NCBI GenBank assembly: GCA_001792895.1
Contig: MARA01000005.1
Span: 1,240,001-1,304,000, forward strand
Source of the DNA: Lentinus brumalis
Taxonomy: Eukaryota; Basidiomycota; Agaricomycetes; Polyporales; Polyporaceae
Direction: 5' to 3'
DNA: 64,000 bases
Below the pieces are notes generated by a model. The model was not told the DNA's origin. It saw only the letters and a program-made list of their open reading frames with translations, and ran no database searches. The position numbers were made by a program, and so were the translations under genes. Shown piece after piece: positions 20,539 through 33,800 of the stretch (position 1 is the stretch's first letter; the number at the start of each line of letters is the position of its first letter).

Positions 20539-23500
20539 TCACCCTCTAGAGCTCGACCTGAGATGCCTGACCCATGCCGAGAAGTCACTCTCGGACCCTG
20601 GAGAAGCATCCACCGTCCGCGTCACCGGCATCACTATCGTAGGCCATGTTGACTGCGGGCTAACAGGTGCTCGGATAGCAGGCACTGCAGATCCAAAACC
20701 GAAGCTCTGGCCCATAAGCATCAACAAATCCTCGATCCGCTCAAGACGGCTGTCCATTGCGGACATCTGCCCCTCCAGCTGCCCAAGCCGCTCGTCCATC
20801 TTCAGCCCCAGCTTGGTCTTCACGAAGTCGACCTTTTCGTCAACGGAGACGAAGTTCTGGTCGAACTTGAATTGCATCTCCTTCAGGCTCGCATCCATCG
20901 CGCTCATCCGAGTGTCGATCATCGCTCGTTCTGAGTCTGGGGGTTCGTGCATCTGTACTTTGACGAGCGCGTGCATGGCCTTGTGTTTGCCCGCCGTGAA
21001 GCCACTGTGTTTCGTATCGCAGGCGTCGCAGATGAAGATGCCGCTGCCGGACTCGGAATCTGTGGACCACAGTCACCATCAATTACGACTTTCCACGAGA
21101 GACATGGATCTAGGCGTACCTCCGCAGTCAATGCAGTACCAGCAAGGCTGCGACACTTGATCACCACACTTCGCACACTTTGGTGATTTTCGTGGTTGCT
21201 CAGGCTGAGTCTCCGTCGCAGTCACTGCATCGGTTTGCGCAGACAAAGGCTGATGCCCTCCCGCGTCCTCCATGATCTTGCGGGCTATCTTCAGGGCCTC
21301 CATAGCTGCCCGGTGCGCGGTCCCGAACTCCATGAACGGGTGTATAGCGGTACGGACCTTGAACACGTCGTGGGAAGGCAGATGAGGGGTAACGAGGTCG
21401 TCTCGCAGGTCGGTACCGATTTCCTGGGCGCAGCACTCGGGCTTGTCGCACAGGTCGACGGTGGACTTCACGCCGCATGATAGACACATAACGCGTCCAC
21501 CTCGGATACCGCTTCCGCAAGCGTCGCATCCAATCATACTGGGGACGTCGTCATACTCGTGAGTGACATGATATGTTCAGGGAAGCAGACTCACAAATGC
21601 TCAGCGACGCTGCGTTTCCGCAGGTCAAGAAAGATATGATACAGACGGATCTCTTCAGGTGTATTCCTGCGAAAGCATTGCGTGAGGGTCTTCTGTTCCT
21701 CGGCAGTGAGCGGGCTGCTTTCCCTCTTCAACAGCAGTCCGACGTACTCCTTCCCGTAGTTCCAGCGTTGCTGAAGCCATGCCCAGGAGCACGATCGCCG
21801 GGAGACATCATCGCGCACCACATTGCAGGCGAACAGCCACAAGGCGCGGCTCTTGTTCGCATCCAACTCCGTCGGCGAGGGCCAGAACTTCATCGCATCT
21901 GCAGACAGCCGCTTCAACACGAATTTCCTCGGGAAGCTGGTGGGATTTTCGCCATATGCGAAATTGCCCTGGAGCGTGGTGCCGTTTGGTAGAAGATTCC
22001 CGCGGCAAGTCTCCGTGGCGAAGCGGACCTTGTAGGTGACAGTGAACACGTAGGTGACCTTCCCGTTCTCCTCGTCGACCGTATACCCACCGGCGAGATC
22101 CCAATTGGACCCGTTTCCAGACATACCGGAATCCTGGAATCGCGTCGGATCTGAGGGAGAGGCGTGGATATCGAAGGAAAACATATCGGCACTAGGATAG
22201 ACGTCGTCTTTGTAGTAGAAGCCAGACCAATGACCGAGGCTGTTGACAAAGTGTCGTACTTGAGTTTGACCGCTCAATCATAAGTACAAGGAGAGCATGC
22301 CTCACATGGCTCGAACGTGTGGATCTGCCTGGATGTCCGCTTCGGTCTCAACATACACCCGCTTTACGAAGAGCTCTTCGGGAGATTGCAAGGGATGATT
22401 GAGGATGGCGACGGGATCGATATTCTGGGCCTCCACAGCGTCGTCGTATTCTACCACGAGGGACTTGGCCTCTTTCAGGCGTTTGGGAGAGGTGAAGTCG
22501 TCTTCATCGTGCCAGAACCTGAACTGATCGCGGCAACATGTGTCACATAAGTAATCAGAGTACTTATTCCATCACTCACAATCTCGTATCCGAAAATCTT
22601 GAACTGCTGATCGGGATCAAGTTTTTGTTGTTTGAAGAGATCTGTACGTGACATCTGCCTTCAAACGATGTTCCCCTAGCTCGGTGCCGCAACGCTCACC
22701 TGTGAGATCTTCGTATCGATCGCCGAAAGGATCGAATACCATTGCGATTGTGATTCGTGCATCAAACATCTCGTCCACATTCAGGAGACGCGTGCGGGCG
22801 AGCCTCATAATTTCGAAGTGCCGCGACAGCAGAAGATACAGCAGCGGGAGAATGTGCTGGGGATATCGTGAACCAGAGAATATGGCCGTGTTCTAGCTGC
22901 GTACCTTCTCGATGGTGCCAGGGCCCCGGACGATGTCGAGAGTGTCTCGTGCATCAAAGTCGTACCGGGCGTCCTCCAAGTTTCGCCGCAGGCGGTTCTC
23001 TTCGGCGGTGGTGTAGCTCTCGAATCGTGCCATGAGCGACTCGTCCTTAGAGGACCTCCGATACGCGGAAGTGATCATGGCGACGAGTGTCCATGTGAGA
23101 TTCATGTAATGCTCGATCGAGTTGCGGTTCGCAGGAAGAACCTGGGCTTTGAGAGAGGCCATCTTCGCGAGTATGATGTCGATCTTCTCTGCATAATCGC
23201 TCATCACCATTTGGTGCCCTGAACAGCGGGATTAGTGTCGGGTCCACATCAGAATCATCTCACACAAAGCCATACCGACTGCCCAATACGCGAGCCAATG
23301 CAAGAGGCTATACGTCCGCAGGTCAGCGGAGACTGGACGAGAAAAGAAAATAACGTGTCTGACCTCCAGTCATCAGGACGTGTCTTCGTTAACGTGTTTA
23401 CTTCTGTGACTGTAATGAAGCCAGATGCGTCGTCGTCGAAGGCCTCGAGGATGGGCTGAAGTCGCGTGATGTTGATATATTCCAACGTCCACTCGTCTTC

Positions 23501-25344
23501 CTTGCTGATGCAACGGGGTGTGATCGTCGGCGTAGCGTTGGCTTTGTGCGACTTCATCTCGTCGAACTGCTCACGGAAGTAGTCACGAAGGGCTAGCACG
23601 AAGTGCCGCGCCTTGACGTTCCCTCGCCAGCGCTGTGATGGGTCAATCAGTATGACGAGTAGGGAAGATGTCTGCTTGCGCACCATCTCCTTCCAGATCT
23701 CGTGGATATCCTGGACCCACGTGTAAGCGCTCCTGTTTTCGTTCAGTCGAAGCGGTACTCACTGGATCGACAATCCTGTCGTGCGGTCCTGAAGTGACGG
23801 ACTGGATGATGCGATCGCCTTCGCGGTGCATCGACCTGCGCATCTCTTCCTCAAGTTCCCTTTGCTGGATGGCGAACATACGCTCGAACTGCTTGAAATT
23901 CCGACGGATGGCGGTCTCCGTATCGACCTTGAGATCCTCTCGGAGGTCCTTGAACTCTCTTTCCGGATCGACAGGTCCCGCGGTTCGATGGTCTGCTGAC
24001 CGCATAAGCAAGGGGCCAGCCCCTTCTCTTCATACAGCTTCCGTAGGGTCACGTCGTTGCTGATAACCGCATCTGGACCACCATTGGCTTCCACAAGGTC
24101 TCTAAGGTGTCGCTCTTCCGGCGTGAAGCTAGCCTCGAAAAACCGGGTGAGACGATTCATCCTGCATGACATCGTCAGTACGACTCAATTAGACCGCGGG
24201 CATGGAGAGCTTACTTTTCATCAATGGTGACCAGCATGTCATTCGCGGTGTTAACCGCGCGCCCGATGTACATCGAGAGTTCGAACTCAAATTCGCCGCG
24301 CCGAGTGGTGAAACCTTGGACGAAGCCCTTGAACTTGTCGTCCCACGATGAGCTTTGTAGCACCTTGGTAAACGTGCGCTTCTTGGAATATGCACTGCAC
24401 ACGCTAGCGCAGTTTGTGATGTCGTCCCGTGTCTTCAAGACGATATTCTCCATGCGGTCCTGAATCGTACGGTTGCCGTCTCCAGCCCGTTGATCTCGAC
24501 TGATCTCCCGCAGCCTGTGGAGTGGAGAAGGAAGGATGTCATGCTCAAATTAAGTATCGAAGCTGGTCTTCTAAACACGGTCACGACGTACTGGCCAAGC
24601 ACCGCCATCATATCTCGCATTTCGACGAAGAGCAAGGGGACTTTTTTATCATTGTCTTTCCGCTTGAGGTCAAGCTCGATCGCGACCCGGAAAGCGCCGA
24701 CGGCGACTGGATAGAAAGCGGATTATCAGCAACGATGTGGTCGTACCCTGCGCCCACCAGGACATACTTTTGATGAAGGGATGTATCTGGGCGACATCGT
24801 CAAGCACCTTCAGCAGCGCCGGAATACCGTCAACGAGGGCAGTGATAGTTTGTCGGATCGCTTTCGCAGGATCGCTATCCATAGCGGTTTGCAGCGGAGA
24901 AGCATAGCTCTGTACTTGAGTGACGTTTGTCTGGATCACATTCAGAGTATCTCCTGCGTATTCAACTTGTTAGAGGGATGTCTACGAGCCAGACGTTGCG
25001 AACGACCGTACCAGTCTTGTTGAGTATCTTTACACTCCGTTTGCCCTGGTACTTCTTGAAGTCCGCATCTGCAGATTCGACGAGGGACGCGGTGGTTGTA
25101 AAGCCGCCATCGTCCGGAAGCGTCGGCAGACCACGAGAGTCGCCTTGCTGAGTTGACGTTTCGACAGCGAATTCTGGTGATTGAACTTGGAATCGCACGG
25201 ATGGGACCGGCGGGATGGAGGAGCTAGTAGCATCCGAGCTCGAAGGATCGCCGTTATCGCGAACGCGCTGATGTAGATCTATCATCTCAGTATGTTCATG
25301 CAGATATATGAGAGCAAGGAACGTACTACAGAGCGAGAGTCCAT
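20539..25344 (-). CDS. Large EF-hand / ZZ zinc-finger protein of unknown function
   Basis: One long, many-exon gene of my estimate 1,250-1,300 residues. The start is ATG at 25344 (15-nt exon) or ATG at 25285. From the N-terminus: a disordered leader; helical regions (SYASPLQTAMDSD, ALVDGIPALLKVLDDVAQ); a basic helical middle; one canonical EF-hand loop, DDDASGFITVTE, encoded near 23440; more helices (HYMNLTWTLVAMITSAY); a beta-rich GYTVDEENGKVTYVF block; a first cysteine cluster CDACGSGIRGGRVMCLSC; a ZZ-type finger CAKCGDQ/CWYCIDCG/CDACDTKHSG ending in His residues; and a C-terminal coiled coil (residues from 20976 down). This architecture recurs in agaricomycete hypothetical proteins. A calcium-responsive scaffold is a guess. 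Exact exon borders were checked only in part. Confidence 0.72.
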
Positions 25345-27053
25345 TGCAGTGACGGTCGTTGTGGTCGAGGAGTGAAGCTTGACTGAGCAGTGCTGGAGAG
25401 CTTGACTCAACTCCTGGGCGTAAGTATATATGTCTTCGGAACATGAAGCCTGAGCTCATCCTCGGGGCTGTGCCCAGGCTATGTAGCACATACCACATAA
25501 TTGAAATAGCGGATATCCGGTAGAGGGCCGCCGGTCGCCTAGGTATTCTTCATCAACCACAGTGACATAGTGTGTCCTTTCGATGCGCCGCGCCCACAAC
25601 ACGCCTCAGCTTCTGCGCCAATTGAGCGCAACTACTCATCAGGTAGGGTGCCGATAGCGTCTTGGACAGTGGTCCGTGGCCTTGTAGTAGTGCATAGTCA
25701 GCAGTTCCATGATGACCAAAGCTTGTTTGGGAGCGGGCAGAAGTGCATACTTACCACCAGGCAGTGGTCACAAGTAGGGTCTCCGGTTTGAAGCGGAAGT
25801 CCTTGGGAAATCCAACGGAAATCACACGCTTGGACATATCAGAACATGAAGGGGCGGTGCGAGGCTGCGCGACATGCCACAGCATGGCACACAGAGGGCA
25901 AAGGATCTGCACGATTTCCGGCGAAGAGGGTAAGGGACATACTTACGACTTGTCGGACCGCGGGCTGCCAAGGGGAGACAAAGTAAGGGATACATACGTA
26001 TGTGTACTTGAAGTTCGAAGTCCCAGGGTCCCAGGACCCACTCGCTGTCGCCGGTGGCTTAGTGCAGCATGAGCTCGAGGGACTGACGGCACATACATAA
26101 CGTCGACGTACAAGCTCTGCCATGAGATGAGTACTCAGTACTCAGTATACGTACTCATCACTCATGTGTGTCTATTCCGGAGATCATGAAGTCAGGGAGT
26201 GAGTTGATATCCAGCGCTTGAGCGTGGGAACTCGAGGGAGCGAATCATTGATCTACTGATGGCTGCACCGGCAGGCACCAGCCAGAGTACTGTAACCATC
26301 GTCAAAGTCGCGACTCGTCTACTAAGTAGCTTTGAAGCCTCTCTGAAGAGCGTCACAGACGACAAGTCAGCCTAGAGTAAGTATAAGTACTCGGTGCTTA
26401 TTACTCAATCACGTCGTCTTGCTGATCTTGAAGTACAACACTACTTACTCACGGGTTACGAACGCTTGAAGAGTGCAATATCAAGGTTCGACTTCTCGAC
26501 CGCCCTGGTCGGTTCTTCGAAGCTCCGGACGGACCGATAGTGCTGGTGATCCCATGCAAAGGCCGCACATCGGGCCGCACAAGGTAGCACACGGCAGTGC
26601 GTTGACGGACAGTGCGGCCCAGGGAGCCCTCGGCGTGGCCCGTGGGTAGGCTCGCTTGCCAGCCTCTAGTTCCTCGTCCCTCAGAATAGAGGCTGGTACT
26701 ACGTAGCAGGGGGGGTGGCAGTGATCTCCCGTGAGAAGATCTTCTCTCGCTCTCAGTCGTTCGACCACTGAGAACCGCAAGCTCGGGAAAAGGTTTGCGC
26801 CGTATAAATGAGACACGACCCGGAGACCGTGGTCTCGAGCAAGATAATAGTCTGCGATCTCAGCAGTCGGAGGGCGAGAGAGTGAGTTCTACGCGAGACG
26901 GGACAAGTGCTAGCGCCGAGGTTGAAACTCCGACGCGTTCTCACCAGCCAAACTTCGTACTCAGATGTTCTCACGGGGGATGTCTGCGACCCCCCCTCCC
27001 CTCACGTAGTATAGGCCTACCCGTGGGCAGGATCCAAAAGCGTGGTGTCCATG
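25345..27053. other. Intergenic, no confident gene
   Basis: Frames of 75-110 codons occur on both strands (for example around 25570-26120 and 26480-26975) without domain resemblance or consistent splicing. The part from 26130 to 26450 is rich in short TACTCA-like words. A TATAAA at about 26803 could serve the next gene. Confidence 0.45.
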
Positions 27054-29331
27054 ATGCGTAGTAGAAGTAAGATGGAGCGGACCGGCCGCAATAGTGGTCG
27101 TGGCTTGCCTGTAAGTATCCCAGCAGTTCGGATCTGTTCATTGCTCATAGCGGTATCGCCGTCCTCGAAATGCCCGTCAAGCTGGCATATGCAGATAGTC
27201 AGTACTACCACACAAGCGCACCTGTGCCGCAATACTGACGCACTCATTCTTACTGCAGGAGTAATCTGCCAGTCATGTGTGAGGGGTGCGGGATCCTTCA
27301 CGCCGGATGAACTCATTGACGAAGGTATGCTGGTCTCATTCCCTCGCTCTCATGAGATCCATTGCTAGACGTATCCACTCCGTCACAGTTATCTGCACAA
27401 TGATAGTGAACGAGGAGAATATCTCGAAGGTGGCGCGAACATACATTCGGATACACATCATATACTTACCTCGTGCGTATCCTCTCACATCTTTGACACG
27501 TCTCTGACCTGCTCGATACTATTCAGAGGAGCAAGTACCTGCTGGTCAGGAATAAGGATGAGGACGGCAAGGTGTATCCAGCTGAAAAGTTGGCCGCCGA
27601 GTGAGTCTCCCTTTGTGGTTCAACAGGTCTATACTTCACCCGCGCTCGCACTCATGGCGGTACCACATACAGACTCGAGCGAATTCCACGGAATGTGCTG
27701 GATGATGGTCCGACGAAGATGAAGAAGTATGTCGACCTCGTCAAGATTGGCGCATATCCACTGAAGAGGCTTACTGTGAAGGAGGTATGCTATCCTGGTT
27801 GCTTCTGTTAGTAATGCCCTAACTGACTGCCCACTAGCTCCGCCAGCGGTTGCTCGAGATGCAAGATGAGCGCGACGACCTGAGACAAGACCGTGACCGC
27901 CTGCTCAAGGAATGCGAGGACCTGAAAGCTGAGCTTGCTGACGCGAGGGAAGGGTGCACGGCGGCAGAGGAGATCCCGATGGACATCGACGCGGAGGAGG
28001 AGGCACACGAGGCCGCTCCCGGCACTCCATCACAAGTGAGCTCACAACCGCAGTCCAATGCAGCCGCGCTGCGCCGTACGCCGACGTCCGTCGCATTCAC
28101 TTGCCTCGATCTGATGTGGGAGCTGACTACCGAACGATAGTCTGGATTACATTGACCCCGTCACCCCACCCCGGAGAAACAGCACCAACGCCAGCCAGTA
28201 CCTGCTAACACCACCCGACACTGACGAACGGCCGCGCAAACGCCTATCGAAGACCGGGTCGCGTGCTCAACAGGTGTCATTCCGAGACGACAATCTGAAC
28301 ACGGACCTCGCTATGGATGCGTCGAATGCCATGTCCGGCCCGATTGGTACGCATGAGCTGACCACGCCTCAGCTTCGTCTCGTTCTGTGATATTGTTGTT
28401 GCGTCGTGGGCTAACTGAGGCTGGCTCGAAACCCAGACTGACTTGACGTCTTCGATGCTACAAGACGTTATTGATGCAGGGAGGCTAGAGATGAACGGCA
28501 TACTCGAACGTATGGCTGCCGCAGCTACCGCGGAGGTATGTCTTGTCAGACGGACTTGGTCTTCGGGTGGTGCTGACCAACGATAGCGCGAGGGTAATGC
28601 GTTGAGAGAACAAACGCTTCAGAACGACGAAGCCATTCTAACAGCTGAGCTCAAGAAGGCAGACCTGACACGAACCCAGGAGCAGTGCTCATATTCTGCA
28701 CGCGAACAGGCTCTTCAGCGGGAGAAGGCCGCACAAGCAGTGGCTCTTCAAGCCGAGAAGGTCGCCCGGAAGGAAGCTGGGCGCAGGGCGCAGGAGGCAC
28801 GTGAAGAAGCCATGCGTGTTCGCCGAGAGAAAGCCATAGGCAAGCAACGGCGTCGGAGGCAAGACAACTCGGAGACGATCAAGATGTACGAGCGGATGAT
28901 AGCAAAGGTCAGTTGCTGTCGTCGCTCCCATCGCGATTGTTCAATCGTAGCTTACTCCATGCAGGCGCACGTCCAAAATGCCGAGCTGCGAACCCGTGTG
29001 AAGTTTCATGCACATAGCACGACTATGGAAGCCCACCGGGCGAGACGGGAGAAGGAAGCTGCGCTGGTGCACACACGGAGTTTGGAGCAGCAGGTGGCAA
29101 AGCTGGTGAAGCAGACCGAGGAGCAAGCCACGATGATTCAGAACCAGGAAGAGGCGATGCAGAGGAAGGACGACGCGATTCAAGAGAAGAACAACGCTAT
29201 CCGGCAGCTTGCGGAGCAGATGAAGGCATGCTCGCAAGCCGCAGATGCGCTGGCCGCAGAGGTGAGGGGTCCTCTGAGCGGGAGCTGATGTGGTGCACTG
29301 ACCTCCCCTTTCGCTCACGATACAGGGATAG
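27054..29331 (+). CDS. Coiled-coil protein; N-terminus uncertain
   Basis: The supported part starts near 27531 with KYLLVRNKDEDGKVYPAEKL. It runs through LERIPRNVLDDGPTKMKKY, a leucine/charged coiled coil (LRQRLLEMQDERDDLRQDRD), an acidic and Pro-rich linker with LTPPDTDERPRKRL, and a long Glu/Gln/Arg coiled coil covering the last ~220 residues. It ends in AAEG at a TAG at 29329-29331 after a final intron. A 55-nt intron before LDYIDPVTPP (phase 2) keeps frame. Upstream exons around 27054-27480 contain VICQSCVRGAG and could be a degraded or mis-modelled RING-type finger, but I could not assemble a convincing finger. The long helices imply self-association or a scaffold role. Confidence 0.6.
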
Positions 29332-29724
29332 CGATAGAACACATGGCCCTTCACGCACACCAACGAGGTGCCACCATTGTATTGATATCTCTATCATGTG
29401 TATATAAGTCGGCATGGCATGCGAATTGTGATACCATGCCAATGGTAATGAGGTGACAGCCATACAACGTCCCTTGATACGATACACATAAGTAGATGCG
29501 GATGAGAGAGGAGAAACGCTACAGTTGGTATCACATATGTGGTGGTATAGAAAGTAAGTGACTGGTGTAGTGTAGTGTGAGTCCGTATGTGTCCATGCCC
29601 ATCTTGTGGACTCGAGACGTTATGTCATGGGAACGATGAAGATCATGAGAGCATAGATTCGTCTTCAGGAGCGACAGACGACCGTGGTAGACCATTCAAG
29701 GATGGCAAGACCCCCCACCCCCAC

Positions 29725-29991
29725 TCAGACGTAGCGGACGCTACGGCGGCGGGCGGTGAGAAGAACGAAGTCCTCGGGAAGCACGGAGGCACGGTTGCCA
29801 CGTCTGCGGTTCCGAGTCCTCCGGCTGATAGTCTTCCATGCGCAGATAATGCGACGCTCGAGATATTTCGTGTAAGACATGCTGTGGGCGTACGTGAGCG
29901 TCGATGAAACGCATACGGGTATCGAAGCCACAGGTACTCACCGAGGTTGCTCGTAGGGCGTGAAACCGACGGCAGCAAAGTGGGTAGCCAT
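29725..29991 (-). CDS. Small basic protein, two exons (uncertain)
   Basis: ATG at 29991 opens MATHFAAVGFTPYEQPR. A GTGAGT..CAG intron of about 60 nt then joins to MSYTKYLERRIICAWKTISR and a very Arg-rich tail, ending at 29725. The basic composition could suit a mitochondrial or ribosome-associated protein. The opposite strand carries an equally long frame across the same bases, so coding status is open. Confidence 0.33.
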
Positions 29992-30820
29992 TTAGATTGT
30001 CTGGGTGTGTGTGGATAGTGTAAGGATGGAGACTATGGTGGCCGAGTACGTCGGGGCGAGGGTTAGGATTGAGTAAAGACTGGCGAGACTAGTTGTATGG
30101 TGTTAGAGTAGGATCGTCGCAGACGATATGGTACAGGGAAGACAGTGGTCCTGGTGGGGATGACAAGGAGGCTTTGCAAGAAGAGCGCAAGGGTCAGTTG
30201 GCTGCCGACGGGCAGGCTTTATACTGCTGGTTCCTCCCGCGCTCGGATCCGGCCCATTGTGCGTGTGCATAGCAGGCGAAATGTGGGCAGGCGGCGACTA
30301 CAATGGCATGGAAACCTGGCGCGAGTTCGCAGAAGTAGCTTGTTTACCCGCTGTCGATGATAAACATAAAGAACAAAGGCAAGACCTCCTTACAACCGTC
30401 GCAGCGAAGCAGGAACAAAAGGCAGGGCTGTACAGGCGCTTAGAACACCTCCCACTCATTGTCCTCGGCGCTTACCTCGATGTGGTTACGTGAACCTGGA
30501 GTATACTTAGAGACTCAGTACTCAGACACGGCTGCGTCCATTACCAATCATCCTTTCTTATTGTCTCTGAAACAAACACTTGCGCCAGATACCTCTAGCG
30601 TGTCTTTGCGCGTCGAGCAATAGACGGGCCATCCTGGAAATGGCAAATGTCTGCACATTCACGGTCAATATCCAAGGTATCGAGGATCATCGAAATGTCA
30701 TTAGCGGTCATGAGGGGTCGTAAAAATGTGAGTAGCGGTAAATAGACGATAACTCAAATGTCAGATGGAACAAAAATCCCAGGACCCACGGGCAACCAGC
30801 ATATAGAGAGTACAACGGCG
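29992..30820. other. Intergenic, no gene seen
   Basis: Short frames only. It contains the upstream flank of the small minus-strand ORF and the 3' flank of the DUF300 gene. Confidence 0.45.
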
Positions 30821-33800
30821 CTACCTGGGAACAATCGAAGAGTGGGGGGTATGGGCCGCATTCGACCAGCGGCGAGGGTCGCGAGGCGGTGGTGGTGAGG
30901 GCGAGTGTCGCGTAGGCGAGGAGATCATCTCCACAGCTGGAGTTACAGAACCACTTGGAGCACCTGGAGCGAGCGGGGCAGGCAAGACAATCCTGTCCCT
31001 GGTCGGGGTATACCGATTCACCGACGCATACTGCGTAGCATGCTGTGGCGTCCCTGAATTCCGCCGCGCGCCCCTGGAGTAGGCAGCAGTCGCCCGCTGC
31101 AGACCAGGCGACTGAGGGGATTGCTGCAGCGGGGAGAGTGTGAGAGGAGACAGCGGGGGAGGCGAGAAGTTTCCGGGCTCGGGGTGGTACTGCGCAGATT
31201 CTCGTCGGTGCGAGCGGCGACGACCACGGGACTCCGCAGCGCGCTCCGGAGACGTGCTCAAAGGTGGGGGAGGTTGGGGTGTATGATGAGGACTCGCACT
31301 AGCCGGTGAGCGCATGACTGGGGTTGCTCGGGAACGTACAGGCATAGAAGGAGGCGCGAAACGAGGCGAGATCGAAGGTCCAGCTGCCCGACCAGAAAGT
31401 CCCGCCATAGAGGTGTTCACGATGACCGGGGTCTTCGGCTGAGGCTTCGCATGTGTAGCAATAGCAGGAACTGCACCCAACTTGACATGAGTATGATGGG
31501 ACTGCGAGGAGGGCGGGGCCGTCAACAAATTCACAGATGAGCCAGGCTCAACCGATGCAGCGAATGCGCGGTCGAGGAAGCTATCCGCCTGCATAGACTG
31601 GGTACTGGGCGATGCCAGAGGAGGTGTGACTAGCGCAGAGGCACCCAGCGATCGGCCCACGTCATTCCGGGCATCAGGGGAGCTTAGTGGGCTCGGTATG
31701 TCCCCAAACGACGCAAACAGAAGAGGCGACTCGAGCGTCGGCGGAGACTTGCGTCTAGGACCTTGCCTGCTGTTTCTGCTCTCGCGATAGGTACGAATCG
31801 CGGAGGGCGGCGGCGGGTCGTTGTAGTCGTCCTCCTGTACGTCTGCCATCAGAGGACCCGCGCCAACCTTGCCTGTGAGACCCTTTGAGTGGCGGCGCGA
31901 CGAGGAATGGCGTGCTGGTGGCGGCGTTGTCTCAGCATCGGCATCCGGATCTGATTGTGAGAGACGGCTGTACATGCGCCGCCACCAAGACGCTTGGGCA
32001 CGGTGATGGCCTGGAGGCGGAGCAGCCTCGGCATCCACGATGGGAGCGTATGCGGCACCACTACCTGGGCCTAGCGAACTCTGTCAGCGTCAAGACTCAA
32101 ACACGGATTGGAAGATCCAACCTACCCCGCAAGGTGTATCCACGCATCGCCAGCTCCTTCTCGATCTGCGACTCTAGGCCCTCGCTCCGCTCCCTCTTCC
32201 TCTTCGCCTGGTAGCCCAGCCCATAGATGTAGTCGTTGCCCAACCCAATCCACTGCCGCTCGTTGTCGATGCGCACCTCCTCCTCGACTTGAACAGTCAC
32301 GCCAAGTTGCTTCTCCGACGCGCCAGCCTTCGAGTCAGAAGGACGAGCCTCTCGAACGATCGCATATCTTGAGCGTCCGAACACGTTCTCAAGGGCGGCC
32401 TGACGGCGTGCTTGGGTGTCAACCTCGTGGCCACGACTCTTGCGCAACATGTATACCACGCCGGCCCAGATCTCGCGTCCGGTCTCCTTGAAACTCATAG
32501 CATGGACCAGAGCGCGCCAGCGAGGAGTGGGTCCGTCTGCGGTGCAGTAGGGCTTGTATGAGAAGGCCTTGATGTGCAAGATTGCAAAGAGTCTGTAGAC
32601 AACGTTAGCCTCGGTATTCAACACGCAGGCGGGGACGTACGCCATCTCAGTCGTCTCCAGAATGGCACCGATACCAATGTTGATGTTGTTTGCTGTCATG
32701 TACGGAGTCTAAACGTCGTGAGATTGCCGTGAGCCGAGGACGTAGCAAAGGGGATGGTCCTACTCACATCTTTGACGATTCCAAACAGCGTGAACACCGA
32801 CAGTAACGTGGCTTGCCAGAACGTCAAGAAGACTGGACGAAGTCAGTGCGATGTATTGCACGCGAAGTATAGATGCGGCTCACCAACGGCCTTGATGGCG
32901 AACAACTTCAGTAAAGGCTTCTGGGGTGCGAGTTCGACCTTCACCGCGAAGTACAGTTGGATCAGGCAGTACATGGCAATACTGACAGATATCGATACAA
33001 CAAGTGTGATCTGAGGGTCTCTGAGCGGCCTGACTGACCAACGATATACCAAGGGGCTTACATATATATGGCCCCAACCTAGGCCCCAGGAGTCCTCGCA
33101 GTACAAACCGGCATAGTCAAGTATCACAGCTGCCAGAGTCGTTCTGCACCAGATCATGAGGCGGTGTGAGAAACGAAAACAACGATGCGCAACTCACCCG
33201 GGCCGGACGACACAGTACTGGAGTACACCCCACTTCATGAGCTGCAAGAAGTACAACCCATCCTGGACGCGTTGATAGGAACATCAATGCCTAGTTTCAC
33301 ACGATGCATATCATCGACGTACCTCCGGTTTCCAGCGGACGAATCCCATGGGGAACATCCACTTCTGAAGAGGCTCGCCGCGTCGCCGCCTATCTCTGTC
33401 ATTCGCTCGCGAAAGGCCGTTCTACATCGCAACGAATGAGCACATGATGTCATACACTTGTTTGACGCTTACTTTGCGAAAGATCTCCTTCTGCTCATGT
33501 GGATCTGGCGAAACATATAGCAACAGCAGATAGAAGAATGCAGTGAGGACTGTAGACTCGTAGCAATCTCGGATGAGCAGTAGAGGAGTCGCGTGGTTCT
33601 GGAAGTGTACGAACGATGAGCAAGACTGGCCCACCCGAGAGCCAAAAGGACAGAACGGGGGTACTCACCCACCAGAAGTACGACGCAGTGCTGATGAGCG
33701 CGTACAGTGGCACCATGAACAGGATGCGGACGATGTCTGTGGACTGTCTGGTCAATGGTAGCCCATCACGGAAGCGGTGGACATATTACAGCGCTGCTCG

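Noticed and set aside
26130..26450. Short TACTCA-like repeated words as a satellite or binding-site array
   Set aside because: Copies are irregular in spacing and sequence; chance in AT-richer intergenic DNA is sufficient.
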